A stretch of 64,000 bases of DNA. Source: Caballeronia temeraria (GTDB lineage Bacteria > Pseudomonadota > Gammaproteobacteria > Burkholderiales > Burkholderiaceae). Below the pieces are notes generated by a model. The model saw only the letters and a list, made by a program, of their open reading frames with translations, was not told where the DNA came from and did no database searches. Made by a program: the position numbers and the translations under genes. Shown here piece by piece: positions 43,908 through 53,547 of the stretch. The stretch's first letter is position 1, and each line of letters starts with the position of its first letter. Location of the stretch: positions 1 to 64,000 of the forward strand of contig NZ_FCOI02000021.1 of NCBI RefSeq assembly GCF_001544795.2, read 5' to 3'.

Positions 43908-44258
43908 ATGCAGCTCGATGAGCGCACTTATACGAAGCAGCAATGGGAAGCGATCGCGCTCTATGTGGAAGCTCGAAAGCGCCGTCGGCGATTTTTGTTC
44001 CAGGCCGGCGCGGCAGCCGTGTTCGGATGCGGCAGCGTCCTCATAACGCGTTCGTTGATGCAAGCGGGGGCGGAGCTTTCGAGCGCTCTGCAATGGACGC
44101 AGACCGTCGCGCCTATCGTCCTGCTTGTCGTCCTATGTCTTGGAGCATTCGCGTTCCAGAGGGAGGTCGCATCAGGCCGAGAAGCGATGTTGGCATCCGG
44201 GCTTACGGCGCAATTTGTTGCTGATTTCGAGAAGTACCCGACGAGCAAATTTCCCTGA
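43908..44258 (+). CDS. Small membrane protein
   Basis: A 116-residue protein with a basic cytoplasmic N-terminus ('ARKRRRRF') and two membrane helices ('AGAAAVFGCGSVLIT', 'APIVLLVVLCLGAFAF'). It follows the previous small membrane gene closely. Function unknown. Confidence 0.6.
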   Translation: MQLDERTYTKQQWEAIALYVEARKRRRRFLFQAGAAAVFGCGSVLITRSLMQAGAELSSALQWTQTVAPIVLLVVLCLGAFAFQREVASGREAMLASGLTAQFVADFEKYPTSKFP

Positions 44259-44858
44259 ATTCACATGCGCCCTAGACAGCGCTCGCGACGAGATACGAGC
44301 CTTTAACGGCAAGCGTCCCCCCGAAGCGATTGGACACCAGCATGCGCAAAGATTGCGAGGACAGACGGGCCTGTTGAGTACGCTCGTCGTGCGACGCCGG
44401 TCACAAAGACGCATATCGATTTGCGAGACGGTCCGACGGCGCCATCCGTAACTCGCCATCAAGCAACAAAACAACCAAACTTCTTGCACCAAAAAAAACC
44501 GACGCATTGCGCGTCGGCAAAAAGGCTCACAGTGGAGCCCTGAGAGACCGGCACACCGAACAAACTGCACCATGTCAAGGCGGATAGACGACTGCTGCAC
44601 GCTGCCTATGCGACTGTCAAGACCGGTCCTCAGCTCGCTTCCCAATTGAAGTTGGCGGTGGCTTCAACGCTGTCGCAAGCCTGCTGGACACTTTGGGCAC
44701 ATGATCTTGCCGCCCATACCTTTTTCCAACTCCGCTTTCTGATTCGATCTTGAGCAGCGTCGCGGCGTTTGAGATGTTTCAGGACGGGTAAGAGGCCCCT
44801 TAACTAATGGAAGGCAAGCCATAGGGCTCGCGTTAGCTCAGCCGGCCGCTGCAGTCGG
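44259..44858. other. Gene-poor region with a leftward terminator
   Basis: No supported gene in about 600 bp. The terminator at 44491-44517 points left and may serve the SDR operon or a lost gene. Short open frames here have no coding bias. Confidence 0.5.
44491..44517 (-). terminator. Rho-independent terminator
   Basis: CCGACGC (44499-44505) pairs with GCGTCGG (44511-44517); on the minus strand this is followed by eight T. It is about 340 bp beyond the SDR gene. Confidence 0.75.
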
Positions 44859-45641
44859 CTACACGGTGGGAACAGTGCCGCCGTCGATCCGATACTCGGA
44901 CCCTGCAATCGAAGCGGATCGCGACGACGCCAAGAAGGCGATTAGATCGGCAACCTCATGTGGCTTGGCGGGTCGGCCCACTGGAATCCCTCCCAGCCAA
45001 TCCATGACGATCTTCTTACCGCCCTCGTAGTCCGTTCCTGCCTGTGCACCCATCCGCTCAGCGAACGCTACCGAAGCCTCGGTCTCGATCCAACCTGGCG
45101 CCACGCTCAACACGCGCACTCCCTTTGGCGTCACCTCTTTTGACAATGATTTGCTATATGTCGTGAGGGCACCCTTGGCCGCCGCATAGGCAGTGGTCGA
45201 CTCAGGAAGAGGCAGCACGCGCTGGATGGAACTGACGTGGATGATCACACCCGAGCCTTGAGCGAGCATCGACGGCAGCAGCGCACGATCCAACCGTACG
45301 GCGGGCATCAAATTCAGATTCAACTCGGCGATCCATTGGTCATCGCTAATTGCGGCGAAACCGCCAGCGGGAGTAGTTGAGCCGCCGAGCACGTTGACCA
45401 ATATGTCGACGCCGCCCCAATCCTGCAGAATGGTATGAGCAAGCAGACTCGTGCCTTCCGCTGTTGATAGGTTCGCAGCTACGTAGGTGACTCCCTCCAT
45501 CGGCTGCGCCGGCAAGGTGCGCGCGGATGTCGTCACCCGGGCGCCGGCCTCAGCAAAAGTTTTCACGACTGCAGCGCCAAGGCCCAGCGTGCCGCCGGTA
45601 ACCACCGCCCGCAGACCATTCAGCTGAAGGTCGAAGCTCAT
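44859..45641 (-). CDS. SDR-family NAD(P)-dependent oxidoreductase
   Basis: A 260-residue classical short-chain dehydrogenase. It has the cofactor motif 'VTGGTLGLG' (about residue 15), 'ILVNVLGGS', the catalytic Ser in 'IIHVSSIQ' and the Tyr-Lys pair 'TTAYAAAKGAL', and ends with the usual 'SEYRIDGGT' motif. Substrate unknown. It overlaps the NTF2-like gene by 4 bp (ATGA), so the two are translated together. Confidence 0.9.
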   Translation of the reverse strand: MSFDLQLNGLRAVVTGGTLGLGAAVVKTFAEAGARVTTSARTLPAQPMEGVTYVAANLSTAEGTSLLAHTILQDWGGVDILVNVLGGSTTPAGGFAAISDDQWIAELNLNLMPAVRLDRALLPSMLAQGSGVIIHVSSIQRVLPLPESTTAYAAAKGALTTYSKSLSKEVTPKGVRVLSVAPGWIETEASVAFAERMGAQAGTDYEGGKKIVMDWLGGIPVGRPAKPHEVADLIAFLASSRSASIAGSEYRIDGGTVPTV

Positions 45642-45976
45642 ACCGAGATCTCCAGAGATGCGATTAAGCCCGTGGCAGACCCGAAGCGGAGGGTCATGTC
45701 AATAGGACTCCCTTCGAAGGTACCGGCTGCATGTACGCGGACGATATGAAACTCCCCGTCGCGCTCCAATTCGAAGGGTATCATCGTGTAGGTGTACTTT
45801 GCGTCAGCTTTCGCCTTCCAAGCCTTGATTTCGTCAGTCCCGGTGTGCATTTGCCCGACATCGTTAACGACGGCTTGCGCGGTGAAGCACCGCGCGACGG
45901 CTTCAGGGCCCTGCCGATCCGCCGCAAAATACGCTGAGATCGGTTCGGGAAGAGTCAGCTCAACTTGTGCATTCAT
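45638..45976 (-). CDS. NTF2/SnoaL-like small protein
   Basis: A 112-residue protein with the cone-shaped alpha+beta pattern of SnoaL/NTF2 proteins ('ISAYFAADRQGPEAVARCFT', 'VNDVGQMHTGTDEIKAWKAK', 'FHIVRVHAAGTFEGSPIDMT'). Such proteins often act as isomerases or cyclases beside an SDR enzyme. Start chosen at MNAQ (45976) with GGAG at good spacing; an ATG two codons upstream also exists. Confidence 0.75.
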   Translation of the reverse strand: MNAQVELTLPEPISAYFAADRQGPEAVARCFTAQAVVNDVGQMHTGTDEIKAWKAKADAKYTYTMIPFELERDGEFHIVRVHAAGTFEGSPIDMTLRFGSATGLIASLEISV

Positions 45977-46482
45977 ATACATGGCTCCTTGTAACGAACG
46001 AATTGGTAAGAGTGCTTCAAGCTTCGTAATTAGAGAATGAGTCAGAATCCGTATGGCCAGTTAAAAAAACAGCACATAATCAGCGCGGATGAGTTTCCCG
46101 GGTTCAGTGTTTTAGGCAGGTTGCTGATCGCGAGGTGCGCAGCGCAGCACCACCTTGCCGGCCTTTGCTCTGCAACCGAGCGCTCACTGAGCTGCTCACA
46201 GCCCTTCGCCGGAATACTGATTGCCGCGGCACACTCTGAGCCTTGCACCGCGTCGGCTTGAATCGCGAGGCGCCTGACGCCGATGGAGACGTCGGCGTCT
46301 GTTGAATTGCTGCAATGGCCGTCGATTCCGCGTTGCACCCAACGGAGCAGGTGGCCATCAACAGCCTGGAGGTCGAGACGAAGGGCTGGATCGACCCGCC
46401 CTTCGTCTTTTCCGACTACAGGGCTCCAAGATGCGCCTGCCCCGAGCCCAAGTATTTGAGACCTTCTGGGCAGCTCCGCCGT
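45977..46482. other. Region without a supported gene
   Basis: About 500 bp holding the promoter side of the NTF2/SDR operon and the 3' side of the hydrolase gene. Two short rightward frames (46037-46261, 46315-46509) lack coding bias and family resemblance. Confidence 0.45.
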
Positions 46483-48399
46483 TCATCGCGTGATAGGCGC
46501 GACAGGTAGTTCGATAAAGGACTGATGGTTAGCATCATGAAAGATACGCTGCTGGGCCGTCTTTATCTGTTCCGTGCTGTTGCTGTCGAGCCCAGTATTC
46601 AAATTCCTCGCGTAGTGCGGAAAGTCCGAGGACGAAATCTGCACACGAAGCTTGTGATTCTTGGGCACGATGATCGCAGTCGGTCCCAGATCAAGTTCAA
46701 ACTTGGTGGCTCCATCCGCCGTGAGCAGCTGCCGAGGCAGCTTCGATCCGGCACGATAACTTGCACGGACGATGCGGTTGACCACGTTGTGCGTACTGCC
46801 GTCGGGGCGAACGTCCACGAGCTTCATCGTGAAGTCCGTATCCACGGCTGAAGAACTCGCCCAAAAGCTGGCTCTGACATTACCGATCACGGGCATATCA
46901 CGGTCCATGCGGTTGCTTGTATACACCAGGACGTCCGGGCGTTGTTCTACGGATGCCTGCTCTTGCGCACCCCCTCGTACGGCGTTCGTCGGACTGGCGA
47001 AGCAGCAGACATTGCCGCCCACGGTCGGCACTGGCTTGTTCGGGTCATATGCAAATGAATCGAAAGTGGCCCCCGTGGTCACCGGCGTCGGCGAGAGGAA
47101 GCCGTCGCCCGATCGCGTGTTGGCACTACCACCGCTGCCCATGTAGTAGCGGGTCGAAACCGTGCCAGGCAGCGGGAAGTCGTCGCCCGTCATCCAAAAG
47201 CCACTGCCCGTCTGGCCTGAATCCGGCGGAACCAGCACGTAGATCCGAACTGGCGGCTCCCTGTCAAAGCCGTTTGCAACGCCCTTCAGGTGGTAGTCGA
47301 AGAAGCGCTTTTCGATGCTCGGATCGGGCGTATCGTTGCCGAACGTCGGAAAGCCGCTATCGACAGAATGTCCGTAGGCTCTCCACACGAGCTTGGCATT
47401 GTTGCGCGCGGCCGCAGTTGCAGCAGCTTTCTTCATCCCTTGAAAATTACGAGCGCTTCCAACAGAAAAGATGTCATAGGAGGCACCGCTAGTGAGGGTC
47501 GCGATGTCAAGCGTGCCATATTTGTTCTCGATATCGATCCTCTCCCACGAGGCATCATAGGTGGGCGTCTTCAACCATTCCAGATAGAAGGGCTGGTCCG
47601 CGTTCATCACCTGAAGAGACGTCAGAGGCAGGGTATTGGGCCACGTCGTATCGACGTTCTGCGCGACTTCCGCAGTCCATGCTGCCGCTTGAGCGTCGAT
47701 CGTGCTCTGGGGCGCCCCGCTGGCGGTCAACTTTCGAATGATCTGGTCCGCTTCGAAGGCTCCTGCCGTCCATGAGACGTTGAACCAGAGATCAAACACG
47801 CCATTTTGATACGTCCAGTTGTCGTGGTAGTCGGAGGCCGTGATGTCAGGCGCGATCGCAACTAGATGGGGAGGGCGCTTAATGGCCGCCTGCCACTGTG
47901 TTAGGCCAAAGTAGGACGCACCCTTCATCCCCACCTTCCCGCTCGACCACGGCTGGGACGCCGCCCATTCGATAGCGTCGTAGCCGTCCTGGCCCTCTTG
48001 ATCAATCGGCTTGAAGGTGCCTTCGGACATAAACGTCCCGCGCGAGCTTTGCACGACCGCGACATACCCATCTTTTGCATACGAGACGAGATTTTCGAAG
48101 TGATACCCGGAAAAACATTTCTCGCCATACAGGCGGCTATAAGGACTTCGGATCATCAACGTCGGCATTTTCCCCGTCGTTTTGTTGTTGCGATATACAT
48201 AGGTCTTGAGACGAGTGCCGTCTCGCGCTGGAACCATCTGTTCTTCGCAAACCAAAGACGGATAGTCGGGGGACGTGACGATTTTCAAATCGTTCACAGC
48301 AGAATGATTGTCTGCATCGCTGCCGCCACAGCCCGCTATCTGCATTGCCGCGCATGCCGAGACAAGCGCATAGCAACCCGTGCTCCGTACTATAGGCAT
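46483..48399 (-). CDS. CocE/NonD-family (S15) hydrolase, predicted lipoprotein
   Basis: A 638-residue alpha/beta hydrolase with a signal and lipobox ('MQIAGCGG'). The N-terminal catalytic domain has 'LMIRSPYSR', 'YVAVVQSSRGTFMSEG' and the nucleophile elbow 'GMKGASYFGLTQW' (Ser); 'YGHSVDSGFP' probably carries the His. The C-terminal jelly-roll ('ASFWASSSAVDTDFTMKLVD', 'VQISSSDFPHYARN') is typical of the X-Pro dipeptidyl-peptidase/cocaine-esterase family. Likely cleaves an ester or acyl-peptide outside the cytoplasm. A LysR gene lies divergently upstream. Confidence 0.88.
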   Translation of the reverse strand: MPIVRSTGCYALVSACAAMQIAGCGGSDADNHSAVNDLKIVTSPDYPSLVCEEQMVPARDGTRLKTYVYRNNKTTGKMPTLMIRSPYSRLYGEKCFSGYHFENLVSYAKDGYVAVVQSSRGTFMSEGTFKPIDQEGQDGYDAIEWAASQPWSSGKVGMKGASYFGLTQWQAAIKRPPHLVAIAPDITASDYHDNWTYQNGVFDLWFNVSWTAGAFEADQIIRKLTASGAPQSTIDAQAAAWTAEVAQNVDTTWPNTLPLTSLQVMNADQPFYLEWLKTPTYDASWERIDIENKYGTLDIATLTSGASYDIFSVGSARNFQGMKKAAATAAARNNAKLVWRAYGHSVDSGFPTFGNDTPDPSIEKRFFDYHLKGVANGFDREPPVRIYVLVPPDSGQTGSGFWMTGDDFPLPGTVSTRYYMGSGGSANTRSGDGFLSPTPVTTGATFDSFAYDPNKPVPTVGGNVCCFASPTNAVRGGAQEQASVEQRPDVLVYTSNRMDRDMPVIGNVRASFWASSSAVDTDFTMKLVDVRPDGSTHNVVNRIVRASYRAGSKLPRQLLTADGATKFELDLGPTAIIVPKNHKLRVQISSSDFPHYARNLNTGLDSNSTEQIKTAQQRIFHDANHQSFIELPVAPITR

Positions 48400-48803
48400 A
48401 CCGTTGTCTCCAGATTTTTTGTTTGAAAGTGCCTGCCATCCTTATCGATGACCGGATTTGCGCAGCCGTCTGGTTCCTTCCGAGCCGAACTCGCCGCGCA
48501 ACAAGCATGACGCGGTCGGAGCTAACAGGTAATCGCTCGAATTCTTAATAGGTCATGTAGCGCGGCGCATACAAACTGCTGATTCAAGTGATGGGGAATT
48601 TTCCAGAGCCCGCTCGCCGGCCGTCCAAAGGAAGCCGATTTGGCCATTGAGGGAAATCTGGGCGTTCATTACCGTTCTCCGGGTCTGGGGCGAGGGGGCC
48701 GATGCGTTGGACTCTTTGGTGGAGACAGTTGCAGGCGTCGCCCTTGCGATAATTTAGGTAATCGCTGTATATTGCGTGCAGTCAATGAAGATAACGGTGC
48801 ATA
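48400..48803. promoter_or_regulatory. Divergent control region with two AGGTAATCGCT repeats
   Basis: About 400 bp between the leftward hydrolase and the rightward LysR gene. AGGTAATCGCT occurs twice in the same orientation (48527-48537 and 48756-48766), the second 38 bp before the LysR start. They could be regulator-binding sites. No gene seen. Confidence 0.4.
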
Positions 48804-49715
48804 ATGCGCGGGTCCGATTTTGCTGAGTTGAAGGCCTTCATTGCCGTCGTGGAGCGACAGAGCTTCGCGCGCGCCGCAGAGCATCTGGGCCTATCCGCTT
48901 CGGCACTCAGCCAGACCATCCGACAGCTCGAGGGCCGCATCGGAGCCCGTCTTCTGAATCGCACTACTCGAAGCGTTGCGCCATCGGCAAGTGGCGAGCT
49001 GCTGTACAGGCGCATAGCTCCGTTGTTTGGAGAGATGGCTGCTGCAGTCGCTGAAGCCAGTGAGTCGACGGGACAGATGAGCGGCACACTTCGCATTAAC
49101 ACGCTGGGGATAGCGGCGAGAACTATCATCGCGCCCCGGCTTTCACGTTTCCATCAAGCACACCCTGACGTGGTTCTCGACATCGTGGTCGACGATGCGC
49201 TGGCCGATATCGTGGTTGGCCGCTTTGACGCGGGCATCCGTGTGGGTAACCGACTCGAGAAAGACATGGTGGCCGTGCGCCTCACGCCGGACCTAGACAT
49301 GGTTGCGGTAGCGTCCCCAGACTACCTCTCGCGTCGAGGGACTCCCAAATCACCTGCCGATTTGCATAAGCATGCATGCATCAACTGGCGGCTCCAGATG
49401 GATGGCAGGCGTTACCGCTGGGAGTTTAGGAAACGGGGGCAACAACTCGAAGTTGAGGTTGACGGCCCCGTCGTCACGAACCATGCTGACATCGGGATAG
49501 CTGCTGCCGTGAACGGGCTCGGCATTGCGTATCACTTTGAACGAGATGGCGTGGGTGAGCTTCTGGCCCAGGGACGGCTAGTCCAAGTTCTCGCGGACTG
49601 GTCAATTTCGCGCCCGGGGCTGTTCCTCTACTATCCGAGTAGGCAGCACCGACCAGCGCTCCTCGGTGCATTCATCGACTGTTTGTTGGATCGAAAGCCG
49701 TTCGATCAGCTTTAG
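48804..49715 (+). CDS. LysR-family transcriptional regulator
   Basis: A 303-residue regulator: N-terminal winged helix-turn-helix ('ELKAFIAVVERQSFARAAEH', 'SASALSQTIRQLEGRIGARL', 'RSVAPSASGELL') and a periplasmic-binding-like effector domain ('GTLRINTLGIAARTIIAPRL', 'DAGIRVGNRLEKDMVAVRL'). It is divergent from the S15 hydrolase, the usual sign that it controls that gene; the effector is unknown. Confidence 0.92.
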   Translation: MRGSDFAELKAFIAVVERQSFARAAEHLGLSASALSQTIRQLEGRIGARLLNRTTRSVAPSASGELLYRRIAPLFGEMAAAVAEASESTGQMSGTLRINTLGIAARTIIAPRLSRFHQAHPDVVLDIVVDDALADIVVGRFDAGIRVGNRLEKDMVAVRLTPDLDMVAVASPDYLSRRGTPKSPADLHKHACINWRLQMDGRRYRWEFRKRGQQLEVEVDGPVVTNHADIGIAAAVNGLGIAYHFERDGVGELLAQGRLVQVLADWSISRPGLFLYYPSRQHRPALLGAFIDCLLDRKPFDQL

Positions 49716-49982
49716 GCCCTTCGCTATTGTTGACTGGTCCGCGGATCCCGGAAGTTTTATAGAAAGCTGGGCACCACCCGGCTCATGGTCTGTCCTGGCC
49801 AGTGCTCCGCGACGCGCCAGGCCGCTCTCGGCAACAATGTTGGTGCTGGCCTGCGCTCGTTTGCGACCGCGCAATGTCATTAGCAAAGGGAGCGCCAAGT
49901 CTTTTTTCAGTCGCTCAGCGAGCACATCACAAGCGGGAGCGAAGACCACGTTCTTGCGCGAAGACGCCGGAAAACCAAAACA

Positions 49983-50234
49983 ATGAGAACCACTGCTTAC
50001 GTCGTTGCGCTCGTTGCTGCGTTCGCATCTGGTTGCAGCGAGCACCGACCGTCCGACGACGAAAAAGAGTCGCTGTTGTCGGCTGCCCGCGCCGCGAACG
50101 AACAAATCCAGATGGCGATCGCCGAGGTAAAATGCGGCGATTTGGAAGCACCACAAGGTCTATGTGCGCACTTGAAGCAAGCCCAGGCAGACGTTGACAA
50201 CACGATATACCGCATAAACGGTGGGCACAAATAG
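49983..50234 (+). CDS. Small lipoprotein
   Basis: An 83-residue protein with a signal peptide and lipobox 'ASGC', then a helical, charged mature part. Resembles the small entry-exclusion-type or unknown lipoproteins of plasmids only in general form. Its stop lies 2 bp from the convergent dnaE2 end. Confidence 0.5.
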   Translation: MRTTAYVVALVAAFASGCSEHRPSDDEKESLLSAARAANEQIQMAIAEVKCGDLEAPQGLCAHLKQAQADVDNTIYRINGGHK

Positions 50235-50236
50235 GT

Positions 50237-51265
50237 TCAGTGAAAATTGCGGCTCGACGTCGCCAAGTTGCCGAGTAGGGCAGTCATGTCGACGAGCCGA
50301 TTCGCCACAAGGTGCTTTACCTCGCCCTCCTTCTGCCACACACCATAGACACCAAGCAGCGAGGCTCCGAGCGCTTCCTTTCTGAACTTCTCGACTAACG
50401 ACGGCCAGACGATCACGTTGATCTGGCCGGTCTCATCTTCCAGGGTGATGAACAAGACTCCCTTCGCCGTGCCCGGCCGCTGACGAACGGTGACGATCCC
50501 GCATGCCTTGGCGAGCCGCCCGTTTGGATACGTGGCGAGCTTCGACGCCGCGAAGATCTTCTTCTCACTGAGCCGTTCGCGCAGCAAAGCAAGAGGGTGC
50601 CGGTTCAATGTCAGGCCCGTCGAGCGATAGTCGCTGACGATCTCCTGCGCCTCGTTGGGCGCGGCCAGTACCGGCAGTTCTTCATCGCGCGTCGTCGCGC
50701 GCAACAAGTCCTTGTCGGGAACGGCTGCCACCGCTTGCCAAAGCGCCTCCCGCCCATTGCCCGATAGCGCGGAAAGGGCGTTCGCGTCGGCGAGCAGCTG
50801 AAGGTCGCGGCGATCGAGCCGTGCTCTGTTGGCAAGATCATTGACCGACTCGAAAGGACGCACTGCTCGCGCGGCCTCGATGCGCGCGGCCGACTCGTCC
50901 CGCATGCCGCGAATGAGCGACATGCCGAGCCGCACCGACGCCATCGAGCCATCGCCTTCTAAAAAAGAATCCCAGTTGCTGATCGTGACGTCGATTGGCA
51001 GCACGCGCACCTTGTGACGCTTAGCGTCTTGGACCAGTTGCGAAGGCGAGTAGAAGCCCATTGGCTGGCTGTTGAGCATCGCGCAAAGGAACGCGGCCGG
51101 TTCGTGGCACTTGAGCCAGCAGCTTGCATAGACGAGCAGGGCGAAGCTCGCGGCGTGGCTCTCCGGAAAGCCATATTCGCCGAAGCCCTGGATCTGCGCG
51201 AAGATCGATTCAGCGAACTCGCGGTCGTAGCCGCGATCGAGCATGCCGTTCACGATGCGGTCGTA
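50237..51265 (-). pseudogene. dnaE2: 3' fragment of error-prone polymerase DnaE2 (interrupted)
   Basis: Codes for the last 342 residues of DnaE2 from 'YDRIVNGMLDRGYDREFAES' through the helix-hairpin-helix region ('FESVNDLANRARLDRRDLQL') and OB fold ('KGVLFITLEDETGQINVIVW'). The preceding part is at 53892-56009. The codon TAC ends the 5' part and begins this part, so joining them restores a frame of 1048 codons, a normal DnaE2 length. Confidence 0.92.
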
Positions 51266-51293
51266 CAAGTGTGATTCATAGTGCCCAACCTCG

Positions 51294-53363
51294 CTATGTG
51301 GTTGATAAATCTAGAGATCCCTGTTGTGCCGGTGGTATTGTGGGGTATGTGCGCCGGGCGCGGGTACGCGCGACGAACTCATTGACGGCGCGGGTGTTCA
51401 GGGAATCGCGACTAAAGATCCATGGCCCAAGCGATAGCGGATGCTCCGCCGCGATCTCGCCGCGCTCGACTGCGAGCCTCAGGGTTTTGGGACTTACTCC
51501 GATAAGCGCTGATGCCTCGGTGAGGTTTATCCATCCTTCGGCTGCCCGCCGCTCGCTCGAATAGACTGGAATTCGATGATGACTGCGCAGCGCAGTGACG
51601 CGCTCCTGCGTCCAGAAATTGCCTCGTCCAGTTCGCAGTCCGTTCCGATTGAGCATGCTGGCAATCACCAGATCCGGGCAGATGCGAGCCAGCAGGCGAA
51701 CCGCATCAATCGCTTCAGGGGATGTCTGGGTGGCGCATTGGCCGCGACGTCGGCGCGGTACGCGGATCTCGGTGTGGACGCCACCCTTCCAGTGGATGAC
51801 GAGCACGATCTCGCTGGTCGCGTCATCGAGATCAACCACAACCTCATGGATCAGGGTTCGCACGATGCGCTTCTTCAGGCGGGCGTCAGCCTGCGGCCAT
51901 ATCAATTCGAGCGCTGCGGCAAGGTCGTTGAATTCGTCGGGTTGAACAGGCGGTATCTGGCCAGATACGTGCGAGCGCTGCTCAATACGCGACTCCAATT
52001 CTTCCACACGCAGCAGTGCATCATTCCATCGGCGTTCCAACTCGTCGGCGACGAGCCGGTTCTCGGGATCTGCAGTGTCATACTGCTTCTGCGCACGGTG
52101 TGCGTTGTAACGAGCCGCCTGCAGGTCACGCTGCAATGCGGTCAGTGCTTCGTCATGCTTATGGGCTTCTTCTTCACGAGCCACGATAGCTGCCTCAATT
52201 GCTGCAGGTTGGACTACCCGCAGGACGGCCTGGGCGATTGCCGCATCCACGCGCGTGCCACCGAATGCGATGCAACGGGGCAGTCCCTTGTCCAGCCACG
52301 CGCGATGACAGCTGTAGCGCAGGGCGTCATGCCGGCTACCTGTGTAGTGTACCGTGAGCTTGCTCGCGCATCGCCGGCACCTCAACAGACCCGTGGCAAG
52401 TGCCTCGCCGTTCTTCGGAGCGCCGGCGTGTGCGCCCATACGCACGTTGGCACGAATGGCGCGCTGGATCCGTTCGAACTCGTCCCAATCAACGTACCCA
52501 TCGTGAGCATTGGGGATGAGCGAAAGCCACTGGTCTCGCGGCTTGCGCCGATCGCGTTTGCGCGGCTCTCCCGCCTCATAGTGGACGGTACATTCGGTCT
52601 TCCCATACGCATAGGCGCCGCCATACGCCGGGTTGGTCAGGATCTGGTGTATGGTCCCATAAGACGGTCGCTTCCAGTGGATCTCGCCACGCGGTGTGCA
52701 TGCGGGCAACAGCAGATCATGTTCCAGAAACCATAGCAGGGTCTGCCTGACCGAGCCAATTGCGAGGAACTGACGGAATACCGACCCGATGGCTTCCTGC
52801 ACGCGCAGGTCCGGAACCTTCTCGAGGCGCTGATCCTCGGTCTTGCGATAGCCGACCGGCGCGATGATGACGAGTTCACCCCGTCGGGCTTTCTCGCGCC
52901 GCGCCTCCAGCGAACGCTGACGCAGCAGATCCAGTTCGTATTCGTTGAGACTGCCCTTCAGTCCAAGCAGCAGGCGGTCATTGCTTAACCGCGGGGCATA
53001 TACGGTCTCCTGATCGATCAGCACCGTATCGACAACGCGGCACACCTCAACCAGTCGCTGCCACTCACGACTGTTGCGTGCAAACCTTGATACCTCGCGA
53101 GCAGCCACCGCTCCAACGCGCCCAAGACAGACTTCAGCCACCATGCGTTCGAAACCTGTGCGAGTCTCCGTGCCGGCCGCAGAGCAGCCCAGGTCCTCAT
53201 CGATCACTTCGATTTCCTTCCAGCCCAACTGGCGCAGACGATCCTGCATCGCGTACTGCAGTTTCTGGCTCTCGAGATTGTGGCTGACCTGGTACGCGGA
53301 CGACTGGCGAACGTACAGCACGGCCTTGCGATCCAGATGTTGAACTCGAATCTTGTCACTCAT
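51294..53363 (-). CDS. Large serine recombinase
   Basis: A 689-residue recombinase. The resolvase-type catalytic domain has 'RKAVLYVRQSS' with the nucleophilic Ser (about residue 20) and 'GRVGAVAAREVSRFARNSRE' with catalytic Arg residues. Then follow a Recombinase domain ('GYRKTEDQRLEKVPDLRVQE', 'SYGTIHQILTNPAYGGAYAY') and a zinc-ribbon ('GLLRCRRCASKLTVHYTGSR', 'YSCHRAW'). A coiled coil and a C-terminal HTH-like part (about 610-650) complete it. It should move its element by cutting a short core sequence. Its start overlaps the small upstream gene. Confidence 0.93.
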   Translation of the reverse strand: MSDKIRVQHLDRKAVLYVRQSSAYQVSHNLESQKLQYAMQDRLRQLGWKEIEVIDEDLGCSAAGTETRTGFERMVAEVCLGRVGAVAAREVSRFARNSREWQRLVEVCRVVDTVLIDQETVYAPRLSNDRLLLGLKGSLNEYELDLLRQRSLEARREKARRGELVIIAPVGYRKTEDQRLEKVPDLRVQEAIGSVFRQFLAIGSVRQTLLWFLEHDLLLPACTPRGEIHWKRPSYGTIHQILTNPAYGGAYAYGKTECTVHYEAGEPRKRDRRKPRDQWLSLIPNAHDGYVDWDEFERIQRAIRANVRMGAHAGAPKNGEALATGLLRCRRCASKLTVHYTGSRHDALRYSCHRAWLDKGLPRCIAFGGTRVDAAIAQAVLRVVQPAAIEAAIVAREEEAHKHDEALTALQRDLQAARYNAHRAQKQYDTADPENRLVADELERRWNDALLRVEELESRIEQRSHVSGQIPPVQPDEFNDLAAALELIWPQADARLKKRIVRTLIHEVVVDLDDATSEIVLVIHWKGGVHTEIRVPRRRRGQCATQTSPEAIDAVRLLARICPDLVIASMLNRNGLRTGRGNFWTQERVTALRSHHRIPVYSSERRAAEGWINLTEASALIGVSPKTLRLAVERGEIAAEHPLSLGPWIFSRDSLNTRAVNEFVARTRARRTYPTIPPAQQGSLDLSTT

Positions 53364-53547
53364 CGCACACCTCCTGTTCGCGTGCCGCGACGTGCAATTC
53401 GCGTCGGTGTTGCCGCAGTAGTTGCACCAGCAGGCGCACTGTCTGCTGCCGCACTTCCACCGGTAGATGCGCCCACGCGGGCGTCTCCGGACAAGGCTGA
53501 AACAGATCGGGTTGATCGCTCGGATGGGGGTTCGGAACGCGTCGCAT
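53356..53547 (-). CDS. Small accessory ORF of the serine recombinase element
   Basis: A 63-residue protein (MRRVPNPHPSDQPDLFQPCP...) with a Pro-rich start and a helical Arg/Leu/His region. Its stop overlaps the recombinase start. A short gene in this place is usual in such elements; it may be a helper or directionality protein, but the function is not known. Confidence 0.6.
   Translation of the reverse strand: MRRVPNPHPSDQPDLFQPCPETPAWAHLPVEVRQQTVRLLVQLLRQHRRELHVAAREQEVCDE

Noticed and set aside
49602-50156. Minus-strand frame after the LysR gene, considered as a regulator fragment
   Set aside because: No helix-turn-helix or other motif and it overlaps supported plus-strand genes.
51576-52736. 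386-codon open frame on the plus strand
   Set aside because: Antisense to the serine recombinase gene; composition is that of a shadow frame.
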